A DNA stretch of 64,000 bases from Micromonospora parathelypteridis (GCF_014201145.1 NZ_JACHDP010000001.1:6138001-6202000), one strand, 5' to 3'. Shown: positions 25,187 through 34,004, numbered from the stretch's first letter. Notes: generated by a model not told the origin, from the sequence alone. Numbers and translations: made by a program.

Positions 25187-26067
25187 GGCCCTTCCGGTTC
25201 GGGGTGAGCCTGCACCACAACTGCGGCGCCGAGGAGTGGGCGAAGAAGTGCCGCCGGGCCGAGGAGTTGGGCTACGACGTCATTCTCATTCCCGACCATC
25301 TCCACATGCCCGCGCCGTTCCCGTCCATCGTCGCGGCCGCGTCGGTCACCGAGCGCGTGCTGTTCGGTACGTTCGTCCTGAACGCCGCCTTCTGGAACCC
25401 ACGCCTGTTGGAGCGGGAGATCGCCACGACGCACCGGCTCACCGGGGGGCGCCTGGAGGTCGGCGTCGGCACCGGCTATGCGAAGGCCGAGTTCGACGAG
25501 GCGGAGATCCCCTTCGAGTCACCCGGTCGGCGGGTACGGCAACTCGACACCGTGGTCCAGCGGCTGACGGCCTCGTTCGCCGACCGGTCACAGTGGTCGG
25601 ACTGCGCGGCGGCGCCCCGTCTGATGATCGGGGGCAGCGGCGACAAGGTGCTCGGCATCGCCGCTCGACACGCCGACATCGTCGGCCTCAGCCCGGTGGT
25701 CCGGGTCGACACGCCGGAGAAGTGGCGGGCGCTTCCCGCCGAGACGGTCGAGGAGCGGTCGCAGTACCTGCGCAAGCAGGCCGGTGACCGGTTCGACGAC
25801 ATCGAGGTCAACCTCATGATCCCCGCGGTGGTGCTGGCCGAGGACCGGCAGGCCGCGGCCGCGTTCGCCCAGCAGACCCGGACCCCGTACCTCACCCTGG
25901 AGCAGGTCCTGGAGGCTCCGGCGGGCCTGATCGGTACGCCGGAGGAGATCGCCGACCAACTGGTGCAGCGCCGCGAGCGGTACGGGATCTCCTACATCAC
26001 CGTCCACGAGGAGTTCATGGAGCCGCTCGCTGCGGCCATGGCTGTTCTGGAGGACCGAAGCAGTTGA
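25177..26067 (+). CDS. LLM-class F420-dependent oxidoreductase
   Basis: A 296-residue luciferase-like TIM-barrel protein of the actinobacterial F420 type: PFRFGVSLHHNCGAEEWAKKCRRAEELGYDVILIPDHLHMPAPFPSI split over strands 1-2, VLFGTFVLNAAFWNPRLLEREIATTHRLTGGRLEVGVGTGY, and MIGGSGDKVLGIAARHADIVGL. The GVGTGY and GGSG loops are cofactor-binding marks. It should carry out a two-electron hydride transfer with F420H2 (or FMN), reducing or oxidising a C=C, imine or hydroxyl. It overlaps the SDR by 10 bases and the MFS gene by four, so it is part of the same operon. Confidence 0.87.
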   Translation: MGVRPFRFGVSLHHNCGAEEWAKKCRRAEELGYDVILIPDHLHMPAPFPSIVAAASVTERVLFGTFVLNAAFWNPRLLEREIATTHRLTGGRLEVGVGTGYAKAEFDEAEIPFESPGRRVRQLDTVVQRLTASFADRSQWSDCAAAPRLMIGGSGDKVLGIAARHADIVGLSPVVRVDTPEKWRALPAETVEERSQYLRKQAGDRFDDIEVNLMIPAVVLAEDRQAAAAFAQQTRTPYLTLEQVLEAPAGLIGTPEEIADQLVQRRERYGISYITVHEEFMEPLAAAMAVLEDRSS

Positions 26068-27722
26068 CCGCGCTCCGGGGGAATCCCCGTTACATCCTCC
26101 TGGCGGTGTCGCTCGCATCGTTCATGACCTCGCTCGACATGACGATCATCAACATCGCCATGCCGAGCGTGGTCCGCGATCTCAACGCCTCGTTGACCAC
26201 CGTGGCGTGGGCGGCCAACGCCTACCTCATCGTGGTGGCCGTGCTGGTCATCGTGACCGGCCGGCTGGGAGACCTGTACGGACCCCGCCGGCTGTTCGTC
26301 ATGGGTTCGTTGCTGTTCACGCTCGCCTCGGCGGCGTGCGGGTTCGCGCAGAGCGAGGGTCAGCTCATCGCCGCCCGGGCGGTCCAGGGCCTCGGTGCCG
26401 CCCTGGTATATCCGCAGTCCATGTCGATCATCGTGGCCACCTTCCCGCCGCAGCGTCGCGGCGGGGCAATGGGCCTGTGGACGGCGGTCTCGGCACTGGC
26501 CTCGATCCTCGGACCGGTGATCGGCGGCACCCTCACCAGCTTCCTGAGCTGGCGTTACGTCTTCTTCCTGAACCTCCCGGTAGGCGTGATCATGATCGCG
26601 CTCTGCCTGGCGGCGGTGCCGCCGCTGAAACGCGGCCGGCGGCAACCGCTGCATCTGCAGGCCGTCATCCTCAGCACAGCCGCCCTGGTCTGCCTCACGT
26701 TCGGCCTGGTGGAGGGCGACCGGTTCGAGTGGGGGGTGATCTGGGGGCCGCTCAGCATTCCGCTGTTGCTGGTGCTGAGCGTCGTCCTGGCGGTGGCCTT
26801 CGTCGTGCTGCAGAAGAAGCGCCAGGACCGTACGCCGTTGGTGCCGTTCGAGCTGTTCGAGCTGACCAACTTCCGGCTCATGATCATCGTGACCACGATC
26901 CTGTCGATCGGCATCGTCGGCACCTCCGTACCGCTGTCGCTGTACGTACAGGCCGCCCTGGGCTACAGCCCGCTGAAGGTCGGGCTCGTCATGACCCCGA
27001 TGTTCCTCAGCATGGCGTTCGTCGCTCCCTTCGCCGGCAAGCTCAGCGACCGGCTCAGCGCCCGGTACGTGCTGATGACCGGGCTCAGCCTCTACGCCGC
27101 CGGGATGGCACTGGTGGTGTGGGTCTCGAGCACCACGACGCCCTGGCAGCACTTCGTCCCCGGCCTCGTCGTGGCCGGCGTCGGCGCCGGCTGCACGTTC
27201 GCCCCGATGAACTCCATCGCGATGCACGACGTGCGACCACCGCAGGCGGGGGCCGCCGCCGCGCTGATGATGACCGCCCGCCAACTCGCCTCGGTCTTCG
27301 CCGCCGCCGTGCCCATCGCCCTGCTCCAGGGTCAGCTTGTCCGGCGAATGCCGGAGGAGGCCGCCGCGCTGGCGCCGACCCTGCCGGCCGGTGTCGGCGA
27401 ACCGTTCGTGAATGCCTTTCGGCAGGCGTCGGCGTCCGGTCCGGATCAGACGGTGAGCGAGGTACTGGACGCGGTTCGTCGCAGCGGAGCGTCACCGGAC
27501 GCGGTCGAGGCCGCCGGCCGGGCGGCGCACACCGTCTACAATGACAGTTTCGTGACGGCGCTACGACCGGCGTTGATAGTGCCGATCGGGCTGTTGCTCG
27601 TCGGCGTCGTATTCGCGTCCAGGGTGGTGCCCGCCGACCGGAGAGCGCCGGCCGCAGCGGACGATAACGATCATTCTGGCGTCGCCGAAGAGACCGACGC
27701 GCTGCCCCGGCCGGTAAGCTGA
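26064..27722 (+). CDS. MFS transporter, DHA2 (14-TM) drug/product exporter
   Basis: A 552-residue membrane protein with fourteen predicted helices. Marks of the DHA2 family are MTSLDMTIINIAMPSV in helix 1, GRLGDLYGPRRLF (motif A), ARAVQGLGAALVYPQSMSII, and LGPVIGGTL with the following WRYVFFLNLPVG (motif C region). TTG start with TTGA overlapping the preceding stop. DHA2 proteins export antibiotics, lipids and dyes with proton antiport and often provide self-resistance in biosynthetic clusters. Its place inside the KASIII operon makes it the likely exporter of the product or of a lipid intermediate. Confidence 0.9.
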   Translation: MTALRGNPRYILLAVSLASFMTSLDMTIINIAMPSVVRDLNASLTTVAWAANAYLIVVAVLVIVTGRLGDLYGPRRLFVMGSLLFTLASAACGFAQSEGQLIAARAVQGLGAALVYPQSMSIIVATFPPQRRGGAMGLWTAVSALASILGPVIGGTLTSFLSWRYVFFLNLPVGVIMIALCLAAVPPLKRGRRQPLHLQAVILSTAALVCLTFGLVEGDRFEWGVIWGPLSIPLLLVLSVVLAVAFVVLQKKRQDRTPLVPFELFELTNFRLMIIVTTILSIGIVGTSVPLSLYVQAALGYSPLKVGLVMTPMFLSMAFVAPFAGKLSDRLSARYVLMTGLSLYAAGMALVVWVSSTTTPWQHFVPGLVVAGVGAGCTFAPMNSIAMHDVRPPQAGAAAALMMTARQLASVFAAAVPIALLQGQLVRRMPEEAAALAPTLPAGVGEPFVNAFRQASASGPDQTVSEVLDAVRRSGASPDAVEAAGRAAHTVYNDSFVTALRPALIVPIGLLLVGVVFASRVVPADRRAPAAADDNDHSGVAEETDALPRPVS

Positions 27723-27766
27723 TCATCGATGTTGGATCGGCGCGACCGGTGTGATGGGAGGCGGGA

Positions 27767-28525
27767 ATGTTCTACTGGGCATTGAAGTACACGATCGGTT
27801 CAACCGTGAAGCTGATCTTCCGTCCCGAGGTGGCGGGCCGCGAGAACCTGCCGGAGAACGGCGCTGCCCTGCTGGTCGGAAATCACCCCTCCTTCTCGGA
27901 TTCCGTGTTCCTCTCGGCGGTCATGCGTCGCAAGGTCGTCTACATCGCGAAGCTCGAATACTTCACCGGCACCGGGCTCAAGGGCCGGCTGCGGCGAATG
28001 GTGATCGGCGGGATGGGAAACATCCCGGTCGACCGGGCCGGCGGACGCAAGGCGGCCTCGACGCTCGGCACCGCGCAGGAGGTGCTGGAGCAGGGTGGCC
28101 TGGTCTGCATGTACCCGGAGGGGACGCGGCCACCGGACAACCGGCTCTACCGGGGCAAGACCGGGGCGGCCCGGATCGCGCTCGCCACCGGCGTACCGGT
28201 CATCCCGATCGCCATGCTGAACACCTACGAGATCCAGCCTCCGGGCAAGCTGATCCCGAAGGTCATGAGGGCCAGGATGGCCGTCGGTACGCCGATCGAC
28301 CTGACCCCCTTCCGGGACCTCCCGTCCGGCGTCGCCTCGCGTGCCCTGACCGATGAGATCATGCGACGACTCCAAGCCCTCTCCGGTCAGGACTACGTGC
28401 ACATGTACGCGCAGGCCGCCAGGCAGAAGTTCGAGAGCGGCGACCGGCCGCCGACCTGCCCGGAGGGCCCTCCGGACACTGGTAGCGGTGTCGTGACGCC
28501 GACCGGGGACGCCGCGGTCAGCTGA
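27767..28525 (+). CDS. PlsC-type lysophospholipid acyltransferase
   Basis: A 252-residue LPLAT with the canonical HX4D in LVGNHPSFSDSVFL and the acceptor motif YPEGTRPPDNRLYRGKTGAARIALATGVPVIPI. It shares the RLYRGKTG-AR--LATG-PV-PI block and the LSGQ-YV ending with the enzyme at 18891, so the two are paralogues. GGAGG lies seven bases before the ATG. It should acylate the sn-2-like position of a lysophospholipid or a similar hydroxyl. It is the last gene of the KASIII operon and runs convergently, by 8 bp, into the HAD phosphatase gene. A Pro/Gly/Thr-rich tail of about 30 residues is probably disordered. Confidence 0.88.
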   Translation: MFYWALKYTIGSTVKLIFRPEVAGRENLPENGAALLVGNHPSFSDSVFLSAVMRRKVVYIAKLEYFTGTGLKGRLRRMVIGGMGNIPVDRAGGRKAASTLGTAQEVLEQGGLVCMYPEGTRPPDNRLYRGKTGAARIALATGVPVIPIAMLNTYEIQPPGKLIPKVMRARMAVGTPIDLTPFRDLPSGVASRALTDEIMRRLQALSGQDYVHMYAQAARQKFESGDRPPTCPEGPPDTGSGVVTPTGDAAVS

Positions 28526-29216
28526 CCGGTCCCGATGCCTTGTCCTCCCGGGAGAGGCGGCCACCCTTCCAGGTCACCGTGGTCAGCCGGGCACCGAGCA
28601 GCCGTCGTGCCCTCGCGACCTGGCGCGCGTTCGCGTTGACCAGCACGGCCCGCTCCGCGGCGGCAAGGACGGGAAGATCCGACAGCGAGTCGCTGTAGGC
28701 CACCCGCCAGGGCGGCGTCACTCCCTGGGCGGCGAGCTGCACCACCTTGGTCGCCCCGTAGTTGTGCACAATCAGCTTCGGCCCACGGATGTGCGAGGCC
28801 ACGAGCTCGACCTCGGCGAGGCCGATCGCGTCGAGCACCGCGCGCGCCAGGGTGTGCTCGCACCCGGTGACCACGACGACCCGATCGCCCGCGTCGAGGT
28901 GGGTGCGGATCATCTCCAGGCCGGGCGCGATGATCCGCGCGGGCTCCGCGCCGAGGTCCGCGCCGAAACGCCCAAGCTCCGCCCGCAACTGGTCCGCGCT
29001 GCGGCCCAACAGACCGATTCGGCTCATCCACCACGCCGCCCGTGGACGGTAGGCGGGAATGGCGACCATGGGTGCGAGGAGAACAGCCAGGATGACGGCG
29101 ACCGGCAATCGAGCGCCCGCGAAAACAATGCGTCGCATGAAAAGCCCGAATGCGTCCCCGCGCAGCAGTACGCCGTCGAAATCGAAGATGACGGTGGCGG
29201 CGGAAGGTGCCCTCAT
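28518..29216 (-). CDS. HAD-IB-like phosphatase, probable lipid phosphatase
   Basis: A 232-residue HAD-superfamily protein. The nucleophile motif is VIFDFDGVLLRGD, motif II VVVVTGCEHTLA, and motif IV VAYSDSLSDLPVLAAAERAVLVNA. A hydrophobic stretch (LPVAVILAVLLAPMVAIPAY) in the cap looks membrane-associated, as in PgpC-like and SerB-type HAD-IB phosphatases linked to phospholipid metabolism. Its 3' end overlaps that of the PlsC-like gene by 8 bp. With a lipid kinase and two acyltransferases in the same locus, dephosphorylation of an acyl-glycerophosphate-like intermediate is a reasonable inference. Confidence 0.8.
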   Translation of the reverse strand: MRAPSAATVIFDFDGVLLRGDAFGLFMRRIVFAGARLPVAVILAVLLAPMVAIPAYRPRAAWWMSRIGLLGRSADQLRAELGRFGADLGAEPARIIAPGLEMIRTHLDAGDRVVVVTGCEHTLARAVLDAIGLAEVELVASHIRGPKLIVHNYGATKVVQLAAQGVTPPWRVAYSDSLSDLPVLAAAERAVLVNANARQVARARRLLGARLTTVTWKGGRLSREDKASGPVS

Positions 29217-29426
29217 CAGTCTATCGGCTCCCAGGACACAGGTGATTCGACATGCGCCGAGTGTACGGGAGAGGGGTTACGGCAAACGGTTGGATCGCTT
29301 TCGGCTCGCTGAAGCGGCAGTTTCCACCGGCCAATGTGCGGGCGACCACGGCGACGGTAGCCCGTGATCTTGGAATGGATGACCCGGCGCGCTGGGCTCA
29401 GGCATAGCCGAGTGCACAATGTGCTG

Positions 29427-29618
29427 GTGTCAGAATCCCCTGAACCCCTCCGCTACCGGCTTATTACCGGACCCGACGATGCCGACTTCTGCGCCCGTAT
29501 CAGCGGCCTACTCGACCAGGGCTACCGGCTGTACGGCTCCCCGGCGCTGACCTTCAACGGAGAACGGGTCATCGCCGCTCAGGCGGTGGTGCTGCCGAAC
29601 TCGGCCGGCGAGCAGTGA
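29427..29618 (+). CDS. DUF1737 small protein
   Basis: A 63-residue protein carrying the whole DUF1737 domain: RYRLITGPDDADFCARISGLLDQGYRLYGSPALTFNG, ending in ERVIAAQAVVLP. Family members are short, single-domain, often next to housekeeping or stress genes, and of unknown function. The GTG at 29427 gives MSESPEPLRYRLI, matching the family's short N-terminus; GTGs at 29412 and 29421 are possible. Confidence 0.75.
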   Translation: MSESPEPLRYRLITGPDDADFCARISGLLDQGYRLYGSPALTFNGERVIAAQAVVLPNSAGEQ

Positions 29619-29717
29619 ACGTTGATCCGTGCGTCGCGCGAGCGATGCTGATCCGGGCGAGATGATCGGCGAGACTCGCCTCGAAAACCTGCCGAATCAC
29701 CCCCCGAGAGGACCGAC

Positions 29718-30005
29718 ATGTCTTACCAGGCGTACCTGGATGCCATCGAAGCGAAGGCCGGCAAGACCCCGCAGCAGTTGCTCGACGAGGCCGAGAGTCG
29801 CGGCTTTGGTCCGCAGACCAGGGCAGCGATCGTGGTGGACTGGCTCAAGGAGGAGTACGGCGTCGGCCGCGGCCACGCCATGGCGTTCTATGGCGTGCTG
29901 AAGAACGGCGCGACGATTTCCGCGAAGCATGTCGGCACGTCCGGCAGTCATCGCGACGAGTCGCAGACCTTGCACCTCGACGGTGTCGCGAGTCGCCCCT
30001 CATGA
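29718..30005 (+). CDS. DUF4287 protein
   Basis: A 95-residue protein starting SYQAYLDAIEAKAGKTPQQLLDEAESRGF, the DUF4287 signature, followed by VDWLKEEYGVGRGHAMAFYGVLKNG. The C-terminal Ser/His/Thr-rich tail of about 20 residues is not part of the domain. GAGAGGACCGAC precedes the ATG. Function unknown. It is sometimes fused to DUF1801-like or DUF5655 domains in related bacteria (family knowledge). Confidence 0.8.
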   Translation: MSYQAYLDAIEAKAGKTPQQLLDEAESRGFGPQTRAAIVVDWLKEEYGVGRGHAMAFYGVLKNGATISAKHVGTSGSHRDESQTLHLDGVASRPS

Positions 30006-30387
30006 GACCCGGCGTCAACTGGCGCGCAGAACCAGGCCGGGCGTCGGCGCCGGCGCGCAGCGTGTCCCCACGATCGCGCTCGAACATGGATGTAGTGGCC
30101 TCCTGAGAAGGCGAGGCCACTACATCCTGGATCGAGCGCGATCATGCCGAACATCCGGCCGGACGGACCGGCGGGTCGGCGCGGCTGGCGGAGTGGCGTA
30201 CCCCGCGGCACGCCGCCGGAGGTCGGCGCCTGACTCCGCCGCACGGCAATCCGTCTGCGCCGCGACACCCGTGCGTAGGTCGGGACGGAGGTCAGCCATA
30301 CGCTGGCACCCAGAAGAAGGACGTGGAGCTCCGCACTCATCGGGCGGCGCGACCCGCTCCGTTCCGACTCTCAGGGCTGGGCAGAGC
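30006..30387. other. Non-coding interval with one long hairpin
   Basis: About 380 bp between the DUF4287 stop and the GntR start. Apart from the hairpin at 30072-30143 nothing recognisable is present. Frames running through it on both strands are rich in Arg/Pro/Ala and match no family, so they are taken as non-coding. Confidence 0.6.
30072..30143. repeat. 72-bp imperfect inverted repeat (31-bp arms)
   Basis: Left arm 30072-30102 and right arm 30113-30143 pair over 31 positions. Outer 12 bp (GATCGCGCTCGA) and inner 14 bp (GATGTAGTGGCCTC) match perfectly, with a short mismatched patch between (ACATG against TCCAG). The loop is 10 bases. It lies after DUF4287 and may be a terminator or a mobile intergenic repeat (REP/MITE-like). 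Confidence 0.75.
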
Positions 30388-31161
30388 ATGCGCGACATTC
30401 CGGGTAGGACTCCGAAGTACATGGTCATCCGCGACGACCTGATCAGGCGGATCAGCAGTGGAGAGTTCGCTCCCGGCGACGCGCTACCCGGTCAGCGCCA
30501 CCTGAGCGAGGAGTACGGCGTCAGCCTCATGACGCTGCGGCAGGCGCTGGACGAGCTCTGCGGTCGGGGAGTGGTCGAGCAGCTTCCCGGCAAGGGCACC
30601 TACGTCCGGGCGCTGCCGGTCCCGTACTCGATGGGCAATCTGCGCAGCCTGGCCGACGACTTGCGCGCGCACGGCATCGAGGTGCTGACCCGGGTGCTCA
30701 GCCACGAGATCATCTCCGTGCCCGACGACCTCGTCACGCGGTTGGGGATCCCCACGGACGGCGAGGTGCTCAAGCTGGAGCGGATCCGGGTCGTCCGGGG
30801 CAGACCGCTGATCCACCAGCTGTCCTACCTTCCGCAGCCCTTCGCCGGGCTGCTCAAGGACGTCGACTTCGAGGAGCAGGAGTTGTACGCCGTGCTCGCC
30901 GAGCGGGCGGACGCGGTGGCCGTACAGGCCGAGGAGAGGATCTCGCCGGTGCTGATGCCCGAGCGCATCGCCGACCTGCTCGGACTGCCTGCCGGTGAGC
31001 CGGCCATGCGTAGCGAGCGGATCACCCGGGACGCCGACCGGCGCACGCTGGTCGTCGACCTTGCCATCCTCGCCGGGAACAGCGTCGTGATCATGAATAC
31101 CCGTGAGGTCAGCGGCGATCAGGTCAGCTATGCGATGGGCGACGGCACCGGACTGTCGTGA
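30388..31161 (+). CDS. GntR-family regulator, HutC subfamily (UTRA domain)
   Basis: A 257-residue regulator. The GntR winged helix covers about 8-80 (YMVIRDDLIRRISSGEFAPGDALPGQRHLSEEYGVSLMTLRQALDEL, then GKGTYV). The UTRA effector domain follows (LADDLRAHGIEVLTRVLSHEI, VLKLERIRVVRGRPLIHQLSYLP, ITRDADRRTLVVDLAILAGNSVVIMNTREV). The ATG at 30388 starts the conserved part. It lies 155 bp before trpB on the same strand, and the gap holds three GTTCTAGAAC-like palindromes of the kind HutC-type regulators (e.g. DasR) bind. It therefore probably represses trpBA in response to a small ligand. Confidence 0.88.
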   Translation: MRDIPGRTPKYMVIRDDLIRRISSGEFAPGDALPGQRHLSEEYGVSLMTLRQALDELCGRGVVEQLPGKGTYVRALPVPYSMGNLRSLADDLRAHGIEVLTRVLSHEIISVPDDLVTRLGIPTDGEVLKLERIRVVRGRPLIHQLSYLPQPFAGLLKDVDFEEQELYAVLAERADAVAVQAEERISPVLMPERIADLLGLPAGEPAMRSERITRDADRRTLVVDLAILAGNSVVIMNTREVSGDQVSYAMGDGTGLS

Positions 31162-31227
31162 CCGCTGGCACCTCGGCGCGGGACCTGCCTACAGCTCGTC
31201 GTGCTGGCCGTGCGGTCGAGGCAAACT

Positions 31228-31301
31228 GTTCTAGAACTATTTCTCCAGAGATCTAGAACTCGACCCGGCGCCCTGCTATAAAGGCCTTACTGTTATAGAA
31301 C
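31228..31301 (+). promoter_or_regulatory. trpB promoter with three GntR-type palindromes
   Basis: GTTCTAGAAC (31228-31237, perfect palindrome), GATCTAGAAC (31250-31259) and GTTATAGAAC (31292-31301) start 22 and 42 bp apart, close to whole helical turns. A -10-like TATAAA lies at 31277-31282; a 17-bp spacer places the weak -35 (TAGAAC, 31254-31259) inside the second palindrome. The third palindrome falls just downstream of the expected transcription start. This is a repressor layout. Confidence 0.75.
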
Positions 31302-31316
31302 TGTGAGAGGATTGCC

Positions 31317-32519
31317 GTGGATCAGCTACTGCGCACCGTCCACCAGCCCGGCCCGGTCGACTCTCGCCGACCCTCGGGGCTCGGCAGGTTCGGCGAGTAC
31401 GGCGGGCGCTTCGTTCCCGAATCGCTGGTCCCGGCCTGCGAGGAGGTCGAGCGAGCCTTCGCCGAGGCGTGGGACGACCCGCTGTTCCGGGCCGAGCTGA
31501 ACCACCTGCTCTCCGTCTACGTCGGCCGCCCGACGCCACTGACCCCCACGGCGCGACTCTCCGCGGAGCTGGGCGTCAACCTGCTGCTCAAGCGCGAGGA
31601 CCTCACCCACACCGGCTCCCACAAAATCAACAACGTGCTGGGTCAGGCGCTGCTGGCGCGGCGGATGGGCAAGCGGCGGCTGATCGCCGAGACCGGTGCG
31701 GGCCAGCACGGCGTGGCCACCGCCACCGCCGGGGCTCTGCTCGGCATGGCGACCACCGTCCTGATGGGCGAGAAGGACACCGAACGGCAGCAACTCAACG
31801 TCTTCCGGATGAAGATGCTCGGGGCCGAGGTGATACCGGTGACCTCCGGCAGCCGCACCCTCAAGGACGCCTGCAGCGAGGCTCTGCGCCACTGGGTCAC
31901 CTCCGTCGACGACACCTACTACTGCCTCGGCTCGGCGATGGGCCCGCACCCGTACCCCTGGATGGTTCGCCAGTTCCAGCGGGTGATCGGTGACGAGGCC
32001 CGCGTGCAGTGCGCGGCCGACCTCGTCACCGGCACGCCCGACTACGTCGTTGCCTGCGTCGGCGGCGGGTCCAACGCGGCCGGCACGTTCGCCGGCTTCG
32101 TCGACACGCCGGCCCGCCTGATCGGCGTCGAGGCGGCCGGTGGCGCCGCGATCAGCGCCGGCACGACCGGCGTGCTGCACGGCTTCCGATCCAAGGTCCT
32201 GCAGGACGAGCACGGGCAGATCAGCGAGGCCCACTCGATCGCCGCCGGCCTGGACTACCCGGGTGTCGGCCCGGAGCACGCGTACCTGGCCGATTCGGGC
32301 CGGGCCACCTACGTGACGGTGGACGACACCGAGGTGCTGGCCGCGACCCACCGGCTGGCCCGCACCGAGGGCATCCTCTGCGCGCTGGAATCCGCCCACG
32401 CGGTCGCCTGGGTGATCCGCGCTGCCGGCGACGGCACGATCCCTCCGGGCTCGACGGTGATGCTGACGCTCTCCGGCCGGGGCGACAAGGACATGGCGAC
32501 CCTGATGGAGCTGTCGTGA
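31317..32519 (+). CDS. trpB: Tryptophan synthase beta chain
   Basis: A 400-residue PLP enzyme of the TrpB1 type. Key marks are [15 protein letters not shown], the Schiff-base lysine K103 in [23 protein letters not shown], the phosphate loop [10 protein letters not shown], and the C-terminal LSGRGDKDM. It condenses indole with serine to tryptophan as the beta subunit of the alpha2-beta2 complex. The GTG start has GAGAGG eight bases before it. The stop overlaps the trpA start (GTGA). There are no trpE, D, C or F genes beside it, and the promoter has GntR-type operators rather than a leader peptide, so it may be a second, specially regulated copy. Confidence 0.95.
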   Translation: MDQLLRTVHQPGPVDSRRPSGLGRFGEYGGRFVPESLVPACEEVERAFAEAWDDPLFRAELNHLLSVYVGRPTPLTPTARLSAELGVNLLLKREDLTHTGSHKINNVLGQALLARRMGKRRLIAETGAGQHGVATATAGALLGMATTVLMGEKDTERQQLNVFRMKMLGAEVIPVTSGSRTLKDACSEALRHWVTSVDDTYYCLGSAMGPHPYPWMVRQFQRVIGDEARVQCAADLVTGTPDYVVACVGGGSNAAGTFAGFVDTPARLIGVEAAGGAAISAGTTGVLHGFRSKVLQDEHGQISEAHSIAAGLDYPGVGPEHAYLADSGRATYVTVDDTEVLAATHRLARTEGILCALESAHAVAWVIRAAGDGTIPPGSTVMLTLSGRGDKDMATLMELS

Positions 32520-33298
32520 ACGCAGTGGAAAACCGGGCCCGCGCGGCCAAGGCCGCCGGCCGCAAGCTGCTCGTGCCGTACGTGACCGGTGGTGTCACCG
32601 AGAAGTGGACCGACCTGCTGCGGGCCGCCGTGGACGCGGGCGCCGACGCCATCGAGATCGGCCTCCCGTTCTCCGATCCCACCCTGGACGGGCCGGTCGT
32701 GCAGCAGTCGTCGTACCAGGCGTTGAGCCGGGGCGTCACCACCCGACAGATCCTCGACGAGGTCTCCCGGCTCGGACTGCCCGTGCCGCTGGTCGCGTTC
32801 ACCTACGCCAACCTGGTCCTGCACGCCGGCGCCGATCGGTTCTGCGCCGCGCTCGCCGACGCCGGGGTGGGCGGCCTGATCGTGCCGGACATGCCGGTCG
32901 ACGAGATGGAGCCGGTCGCCACTGCGGCGGCGGATACCACGCTGGACCTGGTGCTGCTCGCATCCCCGGCGACCGCGCCACTGCGGCGCACCGAGATCGC
33001 CAAGCGCAGCCGAGGCTTCATCTACGCCGTCAGTGTCATGGCGACCACGGGCGAGCAGTCGCAACTGGGGCAGGCCGGCCGGCAACTGGTGACGTCGCTG
33101 CGGCAGGCCACCGACCTGCCCGTGGTTCTCGGCTTCGGGATCTCCGGTCCACGGCAGGCGGCCGAGGCCTGTGGTTACGCCGACGGTGTCGCGGTGGGCT
33201 CGGCGCTCATGCGTCGCGTGCTCGACGGGGCCGGGGCGGCGGAGCTCGGCGACTTCCTGGCGCAGCTCCGGACGGCGCTGGACACGACCGCCCGGTGA
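32516..33298 (+). CDS. trpA: Tryptophan synthase alpha chain
   Basis: A 260-residue TIM-barrel enzyme. The catalytic pair is E47 in [11 protein letters not shown] and D58 in [15 protein letters not shown]; phosphate-binding elements include [14 protein letters not shown] and VAVGSALMR. It splits indole-3-glycerol phosphate and passes indole to TrpB through the inter-subunit tunnel. The GTG at 32516 overlaps the trpB stop, so the two subunits are coupled. Slightly divergent stretches ([21 protein letters not shown] in place of the usual TGA/G-R loop) suggest a diverged copy, but catalytic residues are intact. Confidence 0.94.
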   Translation: MNAVENRARAAKAAGRKLLVPYVTGGVTEKWTDLLRAAVDAGADAIEIGLPFSDPTLDGPVVQQSSYQALSRGVTTRQILDEVSRLGLPVPLVAFTYANLVLHAGADRFCAALADAGVGGLIVPDMPVDEMEPVATAAADTTLDLVLLASPATAPLRRTEIAKRSRGFIYAVSVMATTGEQSQLGQAGRQLVTSLRQATDLPVVLGFGISGPRQAAEACGYADGVAVGSALMRRVLDGAGAAELGDFLAQLRTALDTTAR

Positions 33299-33434
33299 CG
33301 ACCGCCTGGTGACGACCCGCGCCCGCTGGGCGCAGTTGCCGAGCCGCGGCGATGGGTGGCCGCCGGCGTCGTACTGGCCCACGATGGTGGGAAACCGAGA
33401 TGACGTGAGTCGTCGATTGGTGGATCTTGTAGCG

Positions 33435-34004
33435 ATGGCAACCGCGGACGACATGAGCGACGCCGAGAACTGGACGGGCGGGTTCTACGAGGTCATGCTC
33501 GTCCTCGGCGCAACCGACGACGCCCGGCTCGACCGAGCCGTGCGGTCTCTGTGGCGGGCCGCCGGTGTCCGCGAGTGCCGCGTGGGGCCTGAACTGCTCG
33601 ACGTCGAGCCTGGTGCGGCCGCGTTCGAGATGGGTGGGCACCTGCGCGGGACGCTGACCCTGCCGTCGGGCGACCGAATGGTCTGTGGTGGCTTCTCCTA
33701 CCGGTACGAGGGGATCGACAGCCTCGAGCTCTACCTACCACTCGGTGCGCTGGGCCGGCTCGACGAGCGGATCGGCGGATACCCCTTCGATGAACGTAGC
33801 GGCGTCGAATCACTGACGTGGCGCGCGCCGCTCGACCGGTGGCTCGCCGACGTGGCCGTCGCCGTACACGCCGACGTGCCCTTCCACCGTGCCGTCATCG
33901 GCTTCGAGGTCGATCAGGACATCGACATCACCGCCGATGAGAGGTATGCCGCCGTTCTGTTGCCCTACCCCGAAGGCATGGACTACCGGCCAGCAACCGC
34001 ATGA
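33435..34004 (+). CDS. Hypothetical protein
   Basis: About 189 residues, acidic, without membrane helices or signal peptide. Readable landmarks are AENWTGGFYEVMLVLGATDDARLDRAVRSLWRAAGV, then MGGHLRGTLTLPSGDRMVCGGFSYRYEGIDSLELYLPLGALGRLD and a C-terminal YAAVLLPYPEGMDY. I recognise no family. The start is uncertain: the ATG at 33435 is given, and an in-frame ATG at 33384 or GTG at 33405 is possible. It follows trpA by about 135 bp without overlap and need not be co-transcribed. Confidence 0.6.
   Translation: MATADDMSDAENWTGGFYEVMLVLGATDDARLDRAVRSLWRAAGVRECRVGPELLDVEPGAAAFEMGGHLRGTLTLPSGDRMVCGGFSYRYEGIDSLELYLPLGALGRLDERIGGYPFDERSGVESLTWRAPLDRWLADVAVAVHADVPFHRAVIGFEVDQDIDITADERYAAVLLPYPEGMDYRPATA

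Noticed and set aside
23344..25434. Long minus-strand frame opposite the KASIII-SDR genes
   Set aside because: No family motifs and low-complexity composition; the plus-strand genes are unambiguous.
30006..30387. Coding frames through the hairpin region on both strands, and an N-terminal extension of the GntR gene
   Set aside because: Low-complexity translations crossing a strong hairpin; the GntR domain begins cleanly at 30388.
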